64,000 nt of DNA from Misgurnus anguillicaudatus (GCF_027580225.2 NC_073346.2:1259001-1323000), one strand, 5' to 3'; counted from the stretch's first letter, positions 22,002-33,373 are shown. Numbers and translations: made by a program. Notes: a model not told the origin generated them from the sequence alone.

Positions 22002-23983
22002 CAGGGCCGTCATATAGATGGGTGGGCTGTCAGATATCCTGGGTGGGCAATTTTATATCTATATATACAAAATTATGAGATGAATGTAATTGCACAAACT
22101 TAGATTAGAGTACATTAAAAAACAATGTTTTTTGCATGACATCTAAGAAAGTTTATGAATTATTAGGTTGCTGTTTCATGCAATGATTAAAAATGATTCA
22201 TCGAACTGCAAATAAATATAAAGAAAGTTACCAAACAACACTGAAACAGTTAATGACTCACTTCTGCTATATCCTAATAAGTCTGACTCTACAGTACAAT
22301 GAATCTCTTATCTGCATATTATAAACTCACTGAAGGCGTGGCACGCTTTAACTAAATTCTTTAATTTGCACCAAAAACTGTTTTAAACACCACTGATTGG
22401 CCATTACAATCATCCACTCAACAGGCACAACTGTGATTGGTTGAAATCTCAACGCTGCAAAAATAACACATATAAAGTAGGGCTGTCAAAATTATGCATT
22501 CATAAAGCGTTAGCACAAATTCATTTTAATGCATCTAATTTTATTAACGTGCGATTAACGCAAAGCACTATTTCTGTTTGACCCATGTTCTAGCCCATAG
22601 TGAGACTCAGCCTTAGACAGTTAATGTGACCCGTGCTGTCTAAATGAGTCAGAGATTATCATAAAAATGAAAACATTAAGCTCTCGTCTAGTGATCCCAA
22701 TGCTCTAAATGGTCGATCTAAAATTATCTTTATTTGTACGCTTTCTGAAAGGTAATTTAATAGGATGGTTGTCCATAACATGCGCGTCGGTCTGACATTT
22801 TGGTTTCGGTTTTAAAACAGACAGCAATTAGAAATATAGTGCAGGACTTACTTGATGTCAAAAGAGTTATTAAGAGTGACTTAAAAACGATCTTCCTCAC
22901 GCTGACTGTCAAATCTTAAAGGAGCATTTCTCCCGTAGAAACATTAATCTTTATTGAAAGTGTCATATTTGTAGTCGAAATGTAACATACATTTAGAATT
23001 TGGTGCCTATTTGACAGAGAAAAGGGGTGTTTGTAGTCTCACTCTCTCAACAAAGACATTGGACTTCCTTCTTTCAATGATGCAAAATGGTGATTTTTAC
23101 ATCATTGAAAGAAGGAAGTGCAACACTAAAATCTGTATTTCTCCTGTCTCAGCGACAACTGAGGAAATGATGCATGACCATTCAAAAACATGACTGGGGT
23201 TCTAACAATACAAAGCTTAATGCAAATGGGTGAAGTGTCCCTTTAAGCGTATGTACACAGACGTGCGAGTGCGCGACTATAGACATATACACAGAATTAA
23301 ATTTTTTTTAATTATTTATGCAGATATAATCTGTTATGTCTTGTTATGTATACAGTCATAATCAATTTTGTGTTTAATTATAAAGGGTCATGTTTGCCCC
23401 CTTGAATTGAAGGGACATTTTTTATTCATCTTGGTTGCAATTTTGCCCTCAGTAATATCCGACCCTGAGATGCAAATGGACCAACCATCATTAAATAACT
23501 GTTAAATGGACTCAAATGACTGGGAAAGTGCCTTGGAAATGTAACTCAAGTCTTGTAACGCGATTTTGGGGAATTGAGGTGGAGAGAGACAGATTTATTT
23601 CTGAAAGTTTTCAATTTTTTTCAGAGTTTTTTTCATCGGAAACAACAAGGCTAAAAGCTACATTTTGCTTTTGAATCTCGTGTCGTGTCAGTCAGAATCT
23701 CAGCTAAAGCCAGAGGCCGCCCGCGGCTCGCCTCATGAGTCATGAGTGTAGAATGATGTGCTTTCAGCCAATAAAAACAGAAGAATACGGACATTTTCTG
23801 GTGTTGATAGGCTAGGACCATCTACAACCCTTCCTTAAACCCTTAACATAGCCCGACTCAGATTACTTTTAAACAAATTTAAAATTGTAGTAAATTAAAA
23901 TAAGAATGACTAAATTCTAATTGGGTGGCCAAAACAGACACTTGGGTGGGCTTAGCCTAGAGCTATGCCTAGAGCCTGTCCTG
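22002..23983. mobile_element. hAT-type element, 1982 bp, 8-bp TSD
   Basis: ATCATCAT occurs at 21994-22001 and 23984-23991, directly flanking ends cagggccgtcatatag and, in reverse complement, caggacaggctctagg. The subterminal segments gatgggtgggctg and gggtggccaaaaca/gggtgggcttagcc mirror each other. The 8-bp duplication and CAGG start indicate hAT. No transposase frame survives. It contains a TTAA element (22916-23246) and a segment resembling another hAT MITE from about 22478 (agggctgtcaaaattatgca). Confidence 0.75.
22916..23246. mobile_element. TTAA element nested in the hAT element
   Basis: TTAA at 22916-22919 and 23243-23246 flanks the inverted ends aggagcatttctccc and, in reverse complement, agggacacttcaccc. 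Inside is a 20-bp perfect inverted repeat (23063-23082 and 23100-23119). Confidence 0.75.
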
Positions 23984-24043
23984 ATCATCATTGTTCTAGC
24001 GATATACAAGGTATTTGTCAAAAAACAATAGCTGTTTCTCAAT

Positions 24044-24700
24044 TAAATTCAATTCAATTTTTTCAATTCAATTTTATTTATGTAGCGCTTTTCACAATAC
24101 TCAATTGTTTCAAAGCAGCTTTACATTAATAGAAGCAGTAAAAGCACAGAAAAACGACAGATAGCACAACATAATACATGTTGTATACATTAATGACTCG
24201 ACATTATGAGCGAGCATATTACTAATGTAACGTCTAGGAGAAGAAGCTAAGTTAAGCCCAAGCAGGCTACCTCCCCGGGGTAAAAAACCCCCTAGGAGAA
24301 AAAACAAAAACCCCGGGTTGTTTAGCCGAGGAAATAAAAAATTAAAAGTCCTAGGAGGGAAAAACCCTTGGGAGATATACATGTATATACACACATATAA
24401 ACGGATAAAGAGATTAAGCGGAGATTAAGCGGGTCCTGCCGGTGGTCGTTGGTCAGGCATCAGCTGGGCATCACGTTGAAGGACGACCAGTAGATCAGAG
24501 GTGTGCCGACTTTCACATCTACCGGAACTGGGTCTGTTTGTCCCATTGTCCTCAGGGTCGAGGACGAGACAGGGAGAGAAAAACAAAATCATATTAGCGT
24601 AGGGGCCGTTCACATGTAATGCAAGTGTCACGCAGTGATGTGGTTTAATCAGCTTAGTTTCAGACAGACTAACTATTGCGGCATAATTATATTATCCACA
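24044..24700 (-). mobile_element. L2 LINE 3' UTR, antisense
   Basis: On the minus strand it reads from gccgcaatagttagtctgtc-like sequence at about 24690 through ggccgttcacatgtaatgca, tgtctcgtcctcgaccctga, ccaacgaccaccgg and ccaagggtttttccc to gtaaagctgctttgaaacaa. It ends in an aattgaattg tail at 24044-24075. This is the most complete L2 3' UTR in the window and serves as the reference for the broken copies at 5445 and 7988. Confidence 0.8.
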
Positions 24701-24784
24701 GTTGAGGATTTTGCAAATTGGGGGTCCACTGCGACGGTATATATGGTAACTAAGGTTCACCTTCCGATTTTTAAGAGAAAATGA

Positions 24785-25316
24785 AACCTGTCGACCCGTT
24801 TGACTAAGGCCTGTAACCCCACTGTCGTCGTTAATGCAGGTTCAGTGGCAAACGGGTCTATATTGCATACTATTTACAAGATCACGAGAAAATGCCAACA
24901 TCGCAACCTGACCATACGTGTCAACCCGTTTGACTAAGGCCAAAAGCCCCACTGTCGTCGTTAATGCAGGTTCAGTGGCAAACGGGTCTATATTGCATAC
25001 TATTTACAAGATCACGAGAAAATGCCAACATCGCAACCTGACCATACGTGTCAACCCGTTTGACTAAGGCTGGAGGCCCCACTGTCGTCGTTAATGCAGG
25101 TTCAGTGGCAAACGGGTCTGTATGGCATACTATTCACAAGACACATGAAAGCGCCAAAATCGCAACCCGACCATACGTGCCAACCCGTTTGACTAAGGCT
25201 GGAGGCCCCACTGTCGTCGTTAATGCAGGTTCAGTGGCAAACGGGTCTGTATGGCATACTATTCATAAGAACACGAAAGTTCCAAAATCGCAATCCAACT
25301 ATAGGTTAAGATAAGG
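24785..25316. repeat. 130-bp tandem repeat, 4 copies, hairpin-bearing units
   Basis: The anchor cccgtttgacta recurs at 24795, 24925, 25055 and 25184. Copies 2 and 3 are nearly identical over long stretches. Each unit carries nested inverted repeats: acccgtttg with caaacgggt outside, and ccactg with cagtgg inside. The open frame at 25048-25314 simply reads the last two units, which are 129 bp apart and so in phase. Confidence 0.9.
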
Positions 25317-25791
25317 TTTTTATTTATTTATTTGGTTGGTCTGTGTTATGACCGCGAGTGCTTGTTCCGTACAAATTCCAATTCCAAGAACGCAAAGAAC
25401 AGACTTCCATTCTCGTGGAAATCGGTCTTGCCAGGCGACCTTGGAAGAATGAATTCAGGAGTTTGCGAGAACACAGAACGCACTTGTGAGAATTGAGATG
25501 TGTGGAATCTTCCTGTTGGTCACCTGACCTCCGCCACTGTTATGCCGCAGTGACTTCTGGGGCGTTAAACGATTTCAGCGCACAAGTCTGCACTTGATGC
25601 ATCCTCGATATCAAGAACACATCCGGGTATTTTCATGCGTCCTGAATTCATGAATTGGAATTGAACTTCGATGGTTAATGATGACACAGAGCGAGAACAC
25701 GAGGCCGCAAGATTGATGAAGAACGCATATTGAGAAACAGCCAATGGTGATTTTATAATTTTACCAGTTTAATTGCTTTCTTGAACTTTTA

Positions 25792-26030
25792 GGGGTGGTT
25801 TCCCAGACAGGGATTAGCTTAAACCAGGACTAGGCCTTAGTTTAATTAGGAAATATAACTAGTTTTAACAGACATGCCTTACTAAATACATTACCTGTGT
25901 GCATTTTAAGGCAAAACAGAGAGCAATGATGTATTTTAAGAAATGTCAGTGCAACTTGTTTTCAGTTTGGACAGCTCTTACATTTATTTTAGTCTAGGAC
26001 TAGTCTAATCCCTGTCCGGGAAACCACCCC
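25792..26030. mobile_element. MITE 'ggggtggtttccc'
   Basis: Starts ggggtggtttcccagacagg and ends cctgtccgggaaaccacccc, inverted with one or two mismatches over at least 24 bp. Mirror segments ggactaggcc and ctaggactag lie inside. 239 bp, non-coding. Confidence 0.85.
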
Positions 26031-27424
26031 TTTATGTTTTGGAAAATATATATTTTCATTTAAAGAGAAGTTATGTACCAGTCAGCATCTCTTGTGCCCC
26101 AGGATTTTATATCCAAGCCTTTGGAATACTACAACGCCAATAATAAGAGGAATGTCATTCAGTGTAAAAAAGACATTTCCTTAAATGTAAATACTCATTA
26201 TTAAACCTACTCCTAGAAGTACATTTTGCTCTTAAAATATCACTATCAAGTATATAGTGTGTTGCAACTAGCCTGTCCAACAGAGCTAGAGATGTACATC
26301 ATGTACTAGTGTTGTGGAGGCTAACTGATGGTCACACACTGAAACATGATTTACAACGCTGAACAGTTATGAAAGGGGATGAAAAAGACAAAACCAACAA
26401 GCACTCTTTCCCCTCTGTCCCTTGAGCAATCGATTGTGTGTTTCTTTACTGTGTTTTTATATCAGCTACATACTCAGAACTGCCAATCAAATCATTGGAT
26501 TGTCATCATGCACAAAACTGGGGGAGTGGAGATCAATTCAATAAATCCTAATAATATCAATTATGGTGGGCTTGACAGGATTTAGTGAGTGTTTTGCAGT
26601 AATCTTTTGAGTAAATGTTTGGTCACAGTGTGTCTCACTGGACTTTGTGAGACTAACCTGTGGTTGAGTCTCTTTAGAGAAATGTCACACATGCTTCAGA
26701 CTGCTGGATCCATACATCGACCCGGTCTACTCTTTCACTCTCACAAGCAATCCACACACTTACATGACACTAATACCAACTGCTGTTCTCAGCACAAATC
26801 TTACGAGTCAGACATACAGGCTACTGTACAATCTTGTGTTTTTGATGTTTTACATAGACCTTTTTATTAATTGGTATTTGTAACAGAGCATAACATTCAT
26901 AGAACAAAATTCAAGCAGCTCTGTTGCATTGGATTAACTATACGGACTATTTTTCCATGTGCACCAATACTGCGATTATTTCCAATAATCAGAGTAGGAC
27001 TTGACTGCAGCAAGATGTTTACATTTCATAAGCAAACTTCATTAAATTTTTTATTTATCCGATTATTCACGAACACTATCACCTATAAAATACCCCAATG
27101 CACAAAAAAAAATGTATTCAGAGACATGCAAAGCAGCTTTCTATGGACGTATTCGATGTTTACAGAAATGTGATTACAATGCCACTGCAACTGGGGTTAC
27201 CTATTCTGCCATTGTATTTTTGTCCCGTCTTTGCAGATATAAAGTGCAGAGACTACTGGTACTGAAGTTGTTTGACAGTTTAGTGATTTGAATGTCACAG
27301 AAAATCACTGTGTGCTGTGTTATCCGTGTACTTCACAAGCACATGGTCAGAGTGGAATAGATGCAATTAAAGTGTCTATGCCTTATCAATGTCATACAAT
27401 GTCATATTAATCTCGCATCAAATC
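26031..27424. other. Unassigned region
   Basis: Three adjoining plus-strand frames (26379-26585, 26589-26870, 26871-27173) have no domain and no shared frame logic. I see no gene here. Confidence 0.3.
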
Positions 27425-27680
27425 CACAGGGATGAGTTTTAACCCTCGTCCTTTTCTCGCTGTACATGCTACCCCTAGGAGACATTATCAGGAAACATAA
27501 AGTCAGTTTTCATTTTTATGCTGATGATACCCAGCTTTACGGTTCCTTAGAACCTAGCGATACCCACCAGTTTTTAAGGCTGTATAATTTATATCAAAGA
27601 GTAATGGGCAACAGTTTCCTTCTGCTTAAATCTAACACGACAGAGGAGCTGAATTTTTAACCATATAGATCTTAACAAAA
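27425..27680 (+). pseudogene. L2 ORF2 fragment with YADD motif
   Basis: The frame reads '[13 protein letters not shown]'-like residues, then '[13 protein letters not shown]', the RT catalytic box, with YADD intact. It is cut on both sides, with an internal deletion after the RT core. It is closely related to 2940-3080. Confidence 0.75.
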
Positions 27681-27826
27681 ATGGTTGAATACAACATTTC
27701 TCTAGATAGTGGAGCTGATGTTTCGTCTTCTACAGTTAACCCTCTGCAGTCTTGGCCGATTTTGCATCCTTGAGCAGATTTGACCAGCACTGAATGTTTG
27801 TGTGGTTTTTGAAACGCACGAACACC

Positions 27827-27827
<1 letters not shown>

Positions 27828-27905
<78 letters not shown>

Positions 27906-27924
27906 ACACACACACACACACACA
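27828..27924. repeat. (CA)n microsatellite
   Basis: About 48 CA units with two interruptions. The long minus-strand frames here are repeat artefacts. Confidence 0.95.
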
Positions 27925-28149
27925 ATTTGGTTGTTATTGAACTCTGGTAAAAGTACTGTTTGGCCATTGTTAAAATGATCACAAAGTTAGAGTTTGGTTG
28001 GCCAGTTCTGTCATGTATACACTTACATAAAGATGACGATAAACACAGGGATACAAATCACTGGAGACTTTATTAACACAGGTTGACGATGATGGCAGAA
28101 CACAGGTAACACAGGGTAACATTAACGAAAACCGACAGTGATAGAACTA

Positions 28150-28904
28150 AGGCTATGTTTACACGTGGACGGCTATTTTCATAAACGGACATTTCAACCT
28201 CTCCGGTTTCAAAAATAATATCGTGCACACATGTCAGTTTTCAGAAAAGTGTTTATTTACACGTACCCGTGCATATTTGCCGTCAAGAGACGCTCAAGCC
28301 CACGAAAGCCAATCACCGGCAGCGCTGGTCGTGACGCGAACTGGTTCTTCATGTTGGAGTGAGGAGTTGTTGCAGTAGGTGATTGATGATGTCAACGTAC
28401 CGCGAGAGCGAGTTGAGGAATCACACGTAGAGGTCTAATTTCAAATCGCTCTCGCGGTACTTTGACATCATTCGTCCGTCGGTTCTTGCACCGCCGCATG
28501 AAGTCAAACACGCGTAAAATTGCTGACCTCCGAGCACTCGTCTCTGCTCCTCGACATAATGGAGCAGCTGTATTTGCAAATACAAACACACGAAACGAGT
28601 TTGCACGAACATAAATGTGATCTTGGAAGCGTTCAGAGCAGCAGTCACATGTAAACATAGGTCGCACCTTTGACGTAGGTGCCAGCTCTGGCGCATACTC
28701 TGCGGCGTTGCCTGCTTGGGCATCCGTTTGTCTCACTTTGCATGCAACCGTGCAACCGAAGATTTTCAAGATCTCCACTCTGGCCGGAGTTTTTGGAAAC
28801 AATCGGTTTCGGGGGCGGGTTCTCCGTTTGCGTGTGGACGAGGGGCACAAACGAAGGTAAATCTCTCAGTTTTTAAAAATAACCATGTACGTGTAAACAG
28901 AGCC
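28150..28904. mobile_element. TIR element nested in the first terminal segment
   Basis: The ends tatgtttacacgtggacggc and, in reverse complement, ctctgtttacacgtacatgg are imperfect inverts. The second copy of the host segment (ctaaggcaggggctt, about 29888) shows the uninterrupted sequence. Flanks actaaggc and cctcaggc match at 6 of 8 positions. Overlapping frames at 28392-28850 are chance. Confidence 0.65.
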
Positions 28905-29281
28905 TCAGGCATGGGTTTAAATACACAAATGAACACTGGAGAACACAGGTGGAGACACTAATGACACAGTGATTACAATCAACAGGTGAGAACAATGAAA
29001 CATTGCAAACAAATATAACTAGAATATCTGTTACAGCACTCCCCCCCCTCCTCACTCTCCAGAAGAGTGTGGTCCAAAGGGGAGGATGGGATGATGACCA
29101 ACCAAGGCGGAGCTGGAGGAATGAGGAAGCTTGGTGGAGCTGGTAGGGTGACAGGCCATGGTGGAGGCGAAGGTGTCTTGACCGAGGGGTAGCTGATGGG
29201 TCAGAGAACTAAGGCGGAGTCAGGGTCTTGGAGGATGCAGGTGAAGAGCTTGCAGGTGGTTATGCCCCAGTTCATCTGACC

Positions 29282-29692
29282 CTATGTTGTCGACATGCTG
29301 AGGGTGAGCTGGGATGTAATCAGGAGCCAGATGATTACTGACAATGGTAGAGGAGGAGGGAGAGGGAGGCGGGGGACCAATGGAGATGAAGCACAGCTAG
29401 GCGGAACTAGCGAGGATAAAGGGCAGCTGGGCGGGACCAGTGAGGATGAAGGGTAGCTGGGCGGGACCAGCGATGATGAAGGGTAGCTGGGCGGGACCAG
29501 CGAGAATGTAGGGTGGCTGGGTGGGCCCAGCGAGGACGAAGGACGGCTGGATGGGACCAGCGTGGACTGCACACAACAAAAGTCATCATAAAAACAATCA
29601 AAATGTCCAGATGTCAACAGTGTCTCACCCTTAGCGGTGGGAGTGTGGACTGGGCTTTCCTCATAGCTCTTAAACTCCATCAAGACTCCCAC
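29282..29692 (-). CDS. Proline-rich hypothetical frame in the LTR-like element
   Basis: This 136-residue minus-strand frame is dominated by a 10-residue repeat of the form SSLVPPSYPS, produced by a 30-bp minisatellite at about 29395-29575 (units like ctgggcgggaccagcgatga). The N-terminal part is non-repetitive. The frame is confined to the interior of an LTR-like element, so it may be part of a retroelement protein. It may equally be a repeat artefact, since all frames of such GC-rich repeats stay open. No known domain is visible. Confidence 0.3.
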   Translation of the reverse strand: MGVLMEFKSYEESPVHTPTAKGETLLTSGHFDCFYDDFCCVQSTLVPSSRPSSSLGPPSHPTFSLVPPSYPSSSLVPPSYPSSSLVPPSCPLSSLVPPSCASSPLVPRLPLPPPLPLSVIIWLLITSQLTLSMSTT

Positions 29693-30021
29693 GGTGACAC
29701 ACGGTGTGACCAGCTTGGTCAGACAGTTCAGGAGATTGCGGCTCTGGGGCGATGTTGGGCACAGCGACGATTAGCTCTGGCTCAAAGGTCGTGGCAAATT
29801 CGGGCTCCCTCTCTGCGATGAGCGTAGGCTCCGCGTAGAAGGGTGACGACTGGATGATCTCTAACAAAAACCAATAGTGATAGAACTAAGGCAGGGGCTT
29901 AAATACACAAATGAACACTGGAGAACACAGGTGGAGGAACTACTGACACAGTGATTACAATCAACAGGTGAGAACAATGAATCATGGAGGGAAAACGAAT
30001 ACAACTAGAATATCTGTTACA

Positions 30022-31511
30022 ATTTCATTATTTTAGATGATCGTGCATGTAATGAACTTGCTGTGCAGAGACAGACGCTAATAGACAAGGCTTTAGATGT
30101 CCTGTTTGCAATCGCGTCTTTTATAAGAATAACACAAAGCACGTCAAATATGATGACCCGTTTGTTTGTGTTTGTGTGTGCATTTGGCCGTCGCATCACA
30201 CTGTTTGATGGAAGGACTAAGACATTACTCGCGTCTGGAGAGAACTTCAGTCACACACATACGCAAGTAAAAAAGGATTTAGATGTCATGTTTGCTGCAC
30301 TCGGATAAAACAACTCAGCACAGCACTGAATGCAGAGATCAGGGATTGAGTGTCCATTGACTGTGGGGTGTAAGCTATTGTAGCCCTTATGAGGCTTCTT
30401 AGGGATGACTACTCACTGAAATGTAACAATGTATTAGGCCAGATAGATCAGAAGACAATATGGTTTGTAGGAGGCAATGGCACACACTCACACACACACA
30501 CACACACACATATATATAGTTTGAATGTAATTATTTATGTATGTTGTGTTTATAATTGTTACCAAAGAAAAGCAATTTTGAGTATGACAACATAAAACAA
30601 ACTATAACAAAAGGAATATAAAAGAATGTAAACCAACTCTAAAAGTAGAGTAAAAATACGTATAATAAACAAAATAAACTCAAATGCAAAAAAAACCTCC
30701 TTAGAATATATAGTTCAACAAAGTACAAAGTTCAAGTATATCAGTTTAAATAAGACTAATAATTCTCTTTCTTCAGTTCCTTAGAATGAATGTTCCAATG
30801 CTTCAATAATCAAACCTTCAATAATCCAGTGAAACAATTTGAAGAAATCAACACAACGCAGGTATTCACAGAAGAAAATGAAAAATAGGTGTCTTCTGGC
30901 TCGCCATCTCACACGATGCACATTCGAAGTTCCAGATTAATGCAGTCCACAATAAAGAGCAGTGGCAGCTGGTCACTAGGGGGCGCTGGGGCGCCGCCCC
31001 CTTAAAGCGATTCCCTCATATAACAAAAATATATTTTTATCTCCTTCAGATTTTCACCGGATGATGACCGGATGGCAGTTTTATCTTCCAGGTGTATTTC
31101 GCAAATCCAAACTTCATAAAAGATTTGAGCAACATGTGGCTCATGCTTCAGTTCTCATGGCTGCCCAGTTGTGTAGTGCAGATCAATGGTCAAATCAGGA
31201 TTAAGTTTACTGCAAAAACTTTTTCTTTAGTTATTTTCCCTTTAGTGCTATATATTTTTCTTTGTATTTATTTATATTGTAAATAAACCATCACTGATAG
31301 GAAACTTTATCTTCATTTTTCCATTTAAAAATGTCTTTATGTTCATTTATTGTTTAATAAAATTGCATTTATTTTATCACTACCTCAGACTACAAATGTT
31401 GTTGAGCCTGGGTTACATCATGCATATGAATCGGCGATCTCAGCTCATTTCAGTTAATGAGATAAATGGTACCTCTCCTCCTCCTCATACAGTTTACACT
31501 GAATGAGAATA
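30022..31511. other. Unassigned region with (CA)n and (TA)n
   Basis: A short (CA)n(TA)n tract lies at 30483-30518. Bases 30960-31005 hold a GC-rich segment (agggggcgctggggcgccgc) that looks like a transposon end. No gene is supported. Confidence 0.3.
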
Positions 31512-31804
31512 TCCCTGCTGAAAAAAGCAGCATCAAACCAGCATGGACCAGCATGGGAAATATGCTGGTCTATGCTGGTTTGATGCTGGTTTATCTGGTG
31601 GTCACCAGCATACCAACACCAAAACACAACATATGTTGGTCTTGCTGGTATGAAAAGCATTGGATGCTGGTGCTAATTCTGGTTTGGTGCTGGTTTAGCT
31701 GGTGCTAATGCTGGTTTAGCTGGTTTAACTGGTGTTCACTAGCAAACCAGCACCAAAACACAACATATGCTGGTCTTGCTGGTATGCTGTTTTTTCAGCA
31801 GGGA
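31512..31804. mobile_element. MITE 'tccctgctgaaaaaa' with 'gctggtttg' repeats
   Basis: Ends tccctgctgaaaaaagcagc and, in reverse complement, tccctgctgaaaaaacagca are inverted repeats. The interior is a run of 'atgctggtttgatgctggtt' variants on one side and their complement on the other. A very common fish MITE type; 293 bp. Confidence 0.85.
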
Positions 31805-32104
31805 TTTGTTTTCGATTTCACATACATAATTTAAAAGTAGACATTCAAAGCATTATGTAGACATCTTTTGTTTGTCTAACAAGTATTTGTTAAGTTACAT
31901 TATTTTTCTCATGCATTTTTAAAAGGACTTCACTGATGGAGAGAGAACAGAACGCGCATCGTGTTTATTTTCTTAATTTTGCGAAAATCACAACTTTCTG
32001 TTTTTATTGGGAGTGGGCACAAAAAAACTAGACACTAAAGTTTTAAATGATGTATAAATCATATCTGCATGTCAAAAATCAGCAGAGTAATTTAAGCAAA
32101 GTGA
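31805..32104. other. Unassigned spacer
   Basis: No feature seen. Confidence 0.3.
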
Positions 32105-32513
32105 TTGAAGTTTGCCTCAAAAAGGTTAAGAACCTATTAGATCAAGAAAATACAATTAATTGAATATCAAAATCATGTAGGCATAATAGATCTTTTCCCT
32201 ACTTAGTCGCTAAACTTTGGAATGACCTTCCAAACACACTCGACCAGTTTAGATCGACTACTTTAGAAACTATCTCTTTAACCGAGCATTCACACATTTC
32301 TGTTTCTCATTATATTTGTGCCGCAATAGTTCGCTTGACTGGAACCGAGCATACACATGCATCATACTGTATGGCTTTAACATGTGAGTGGCCGCTATTA
32401 TTAGTTTGTTTTGTTTTGCAAATTCTCGTTTTTTGTCTTTCTTGTGAAGCTGCTTTGAAGCAATGAAACATTGTAAAAAGGCGTTTCTACAAATAAATGT
32501 GACTTGACTTACA
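32105..32513 (+). mobile_element. L2 LINE 3' end
   Basis: It contains the last ORF2 codons ('SLNFGMTFQ'-type context: actttggaatgaccttccaa), a shortened 3' UTR (gccgcaatagttcgcttgac) and the terminal gctgctttgaagcaatgaaa, followed by acttgactt. 5' truncated, as usual for LINE insertions. Confidence 0.75.
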
Positions 32514-32672
32514 CGCTATAAATAAAACAAGTAAATACATTTGGTTTAAATGTATTGTATTACTAATTATTTATAATTATTAGTGTACTTGTTTTTTATT
32601 ATCTACTGTATAATGCCGTTGCTTGGGACAAATCAATCGTATATTTTTTTAAATACGACCAAAAACATACGC
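32514..32672. other. Unassigned spacer
   Basis: No feature seen. Confidence 0.3.
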
Positions 32673-32840
32673 TGTAAAAAATGCAGCATGTGGTTTTGTC
32701 AATTCAACATACTTTTTTAAATTGACCTGTGAATAGTTGACATAACTTATAAAAACTAGTTGAAGTTGTTTAAGTTAAATTGTTTAAGTATAAAAGTTGT
32801 TTAAGTATATAAATATATGTTTTACAGTTGCAATCTGTGA
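32673..32840. mobile_element. Half of a cactgtaaaaa-type MITE
   Basis: cgctgtaaaaaatgcagcat and 'gtcaattcaacatacttttt' match the left part of the element at 13538. The right TIR is absent. Confidence 0.5.
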
Positions 32841-32904
32841 CTCATGAATTTTTAATAAGCATTGTTGAACATTATTTCCAGGTTTAAAGTAATTTCAGGC
32901 CCTA

Positions 32905-33187
32905 GGATAATCGCAGCCTGGTGGTTAGAGAGCTGTGGATGTAACCTGAGAGTTGCCGGTTTGAGTCTCATGCCTGCCAGGTTGCGACTGTGGTGCCCTT
33001 GAGAGCAAGGACCTTAACCCTAATTGCTCCCTGGGTGCTGGGATAGCTGCCCACTGCTCTCGGTGTTGTTTTTACGACTTGCGGTGTGTGTGTTCACTAC
33101 TCACAGGAATGGATTAAATGCAGAGGTCACATTTTGAGGATGTGTTGCATACATGACAAGCCTGTCACTTTCACTTTTTTTCACTTC
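32905..33187 (+). mobile_element. tRNA-derived V-SINE (DANA/HE1-like)
   Basis: The 5' part has an A-box-like tggttagagag and a B-box-like ggtttgagtct at tRNA spacing. The middle carries the conserved V-SINE segment (tgctccctgggtgctg, ctgcccactgctct, gtgtgtgttcactactcaca, ggattaaatgcagaggtcac). The 3' end is a tcactttcacttttttcact tail. It would be transcribed by RNA polymerase III. A MITE begins directly at its 3' end. Confidence 0.85.
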
Positions 33188-33373
33188 ACACTCTTAGAAG
33201 AAAACATACAGAAGCTGTCACTGGGACTGTTCCCTTTAAAAAGGTTGTACCATTTAAGTACGCATGTACCCTGTACCTATGAGGTATACATATCTCTTTA
33301 GGCACAAAAGTGTATTTGAAAGGGCACACTACCGCCCCAGTGATAGCTTGTGGACGTTTTCTTCTGAGAGTGT
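33188..33373. mobile_element. MITE 'acactcttagaagaaaa', intact
   Basis: acactcttagaagaaaa at the left and ttttcttctgagagtgt at the right are near-perfect inverts. The inside mirrors gtcactgggactgttccctt with aagggcacactaccgcccca. Same family as 11688-11879. Confidence 0.8.

Larger units (their letters stand above)
24031..25741. mobile_element. TIR element 'gctgtttctcaat' with nested L2 and satellite
   Basis: The 13-bp ends gctgtttctcaat (24031-24043) and attgagaaacagc (25729-25741) are perfect inverts. An antisense L2 3' UTR starts immediately inside the left end at 24044, and a 130-bp satellite lies at 24785-25316. Short CAAT-like flanks occur on both sides but do not give a clean duplication. 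Confidence 0.6.
28009..30021 (-). mobile_element. LTR-like retroelement, minus strand, with duplicated terminal segment
   Basis: A segment of about 150 bp occurs twice in direct orientation: 28122-28150 joined to 28905-29035, and 29863-30021. Shared sequence includes gtgatagaactaaggc, ttaaatacacaaatgaacac, gattacaatcaacaggtgag and agaatatctgttaca. The first copy extends back to tgtcatgta at 28009, giving TG...CA limits as in an LTR. The second copy lacks the first 110 bp. Between them is a minus-strand proline-rich frame. It could instead be a tandem partial duplication. The family is not identified. Confidence 0.5.

Noticed and set aside
25048..25314. Repeat protein of two 44-residue units
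   Set aside because: Only the last two satellite units are in phase. The others are 130 bp apart and break the frame.
24785..25316. CRISPR-like array
   Set aside because: Units are about 130 bp and repeated in full with no unique spacers. This is a eukaryotic satellite.
27632..27982. Cysteine-valine repeat proteins on the minus strand
   Set aside because: Translation of the (CA)n microsatellite.
28392..28850. 152-residue minus frame
   Set aside because: It lies wholly inside a nested non-coding TIR element with several overlapping frames.
32905..33187. A functional tRNA gene
   Set aside because: The A and B boxes are present but the cloverleaf cannot be completed and a V-SINE body follows.
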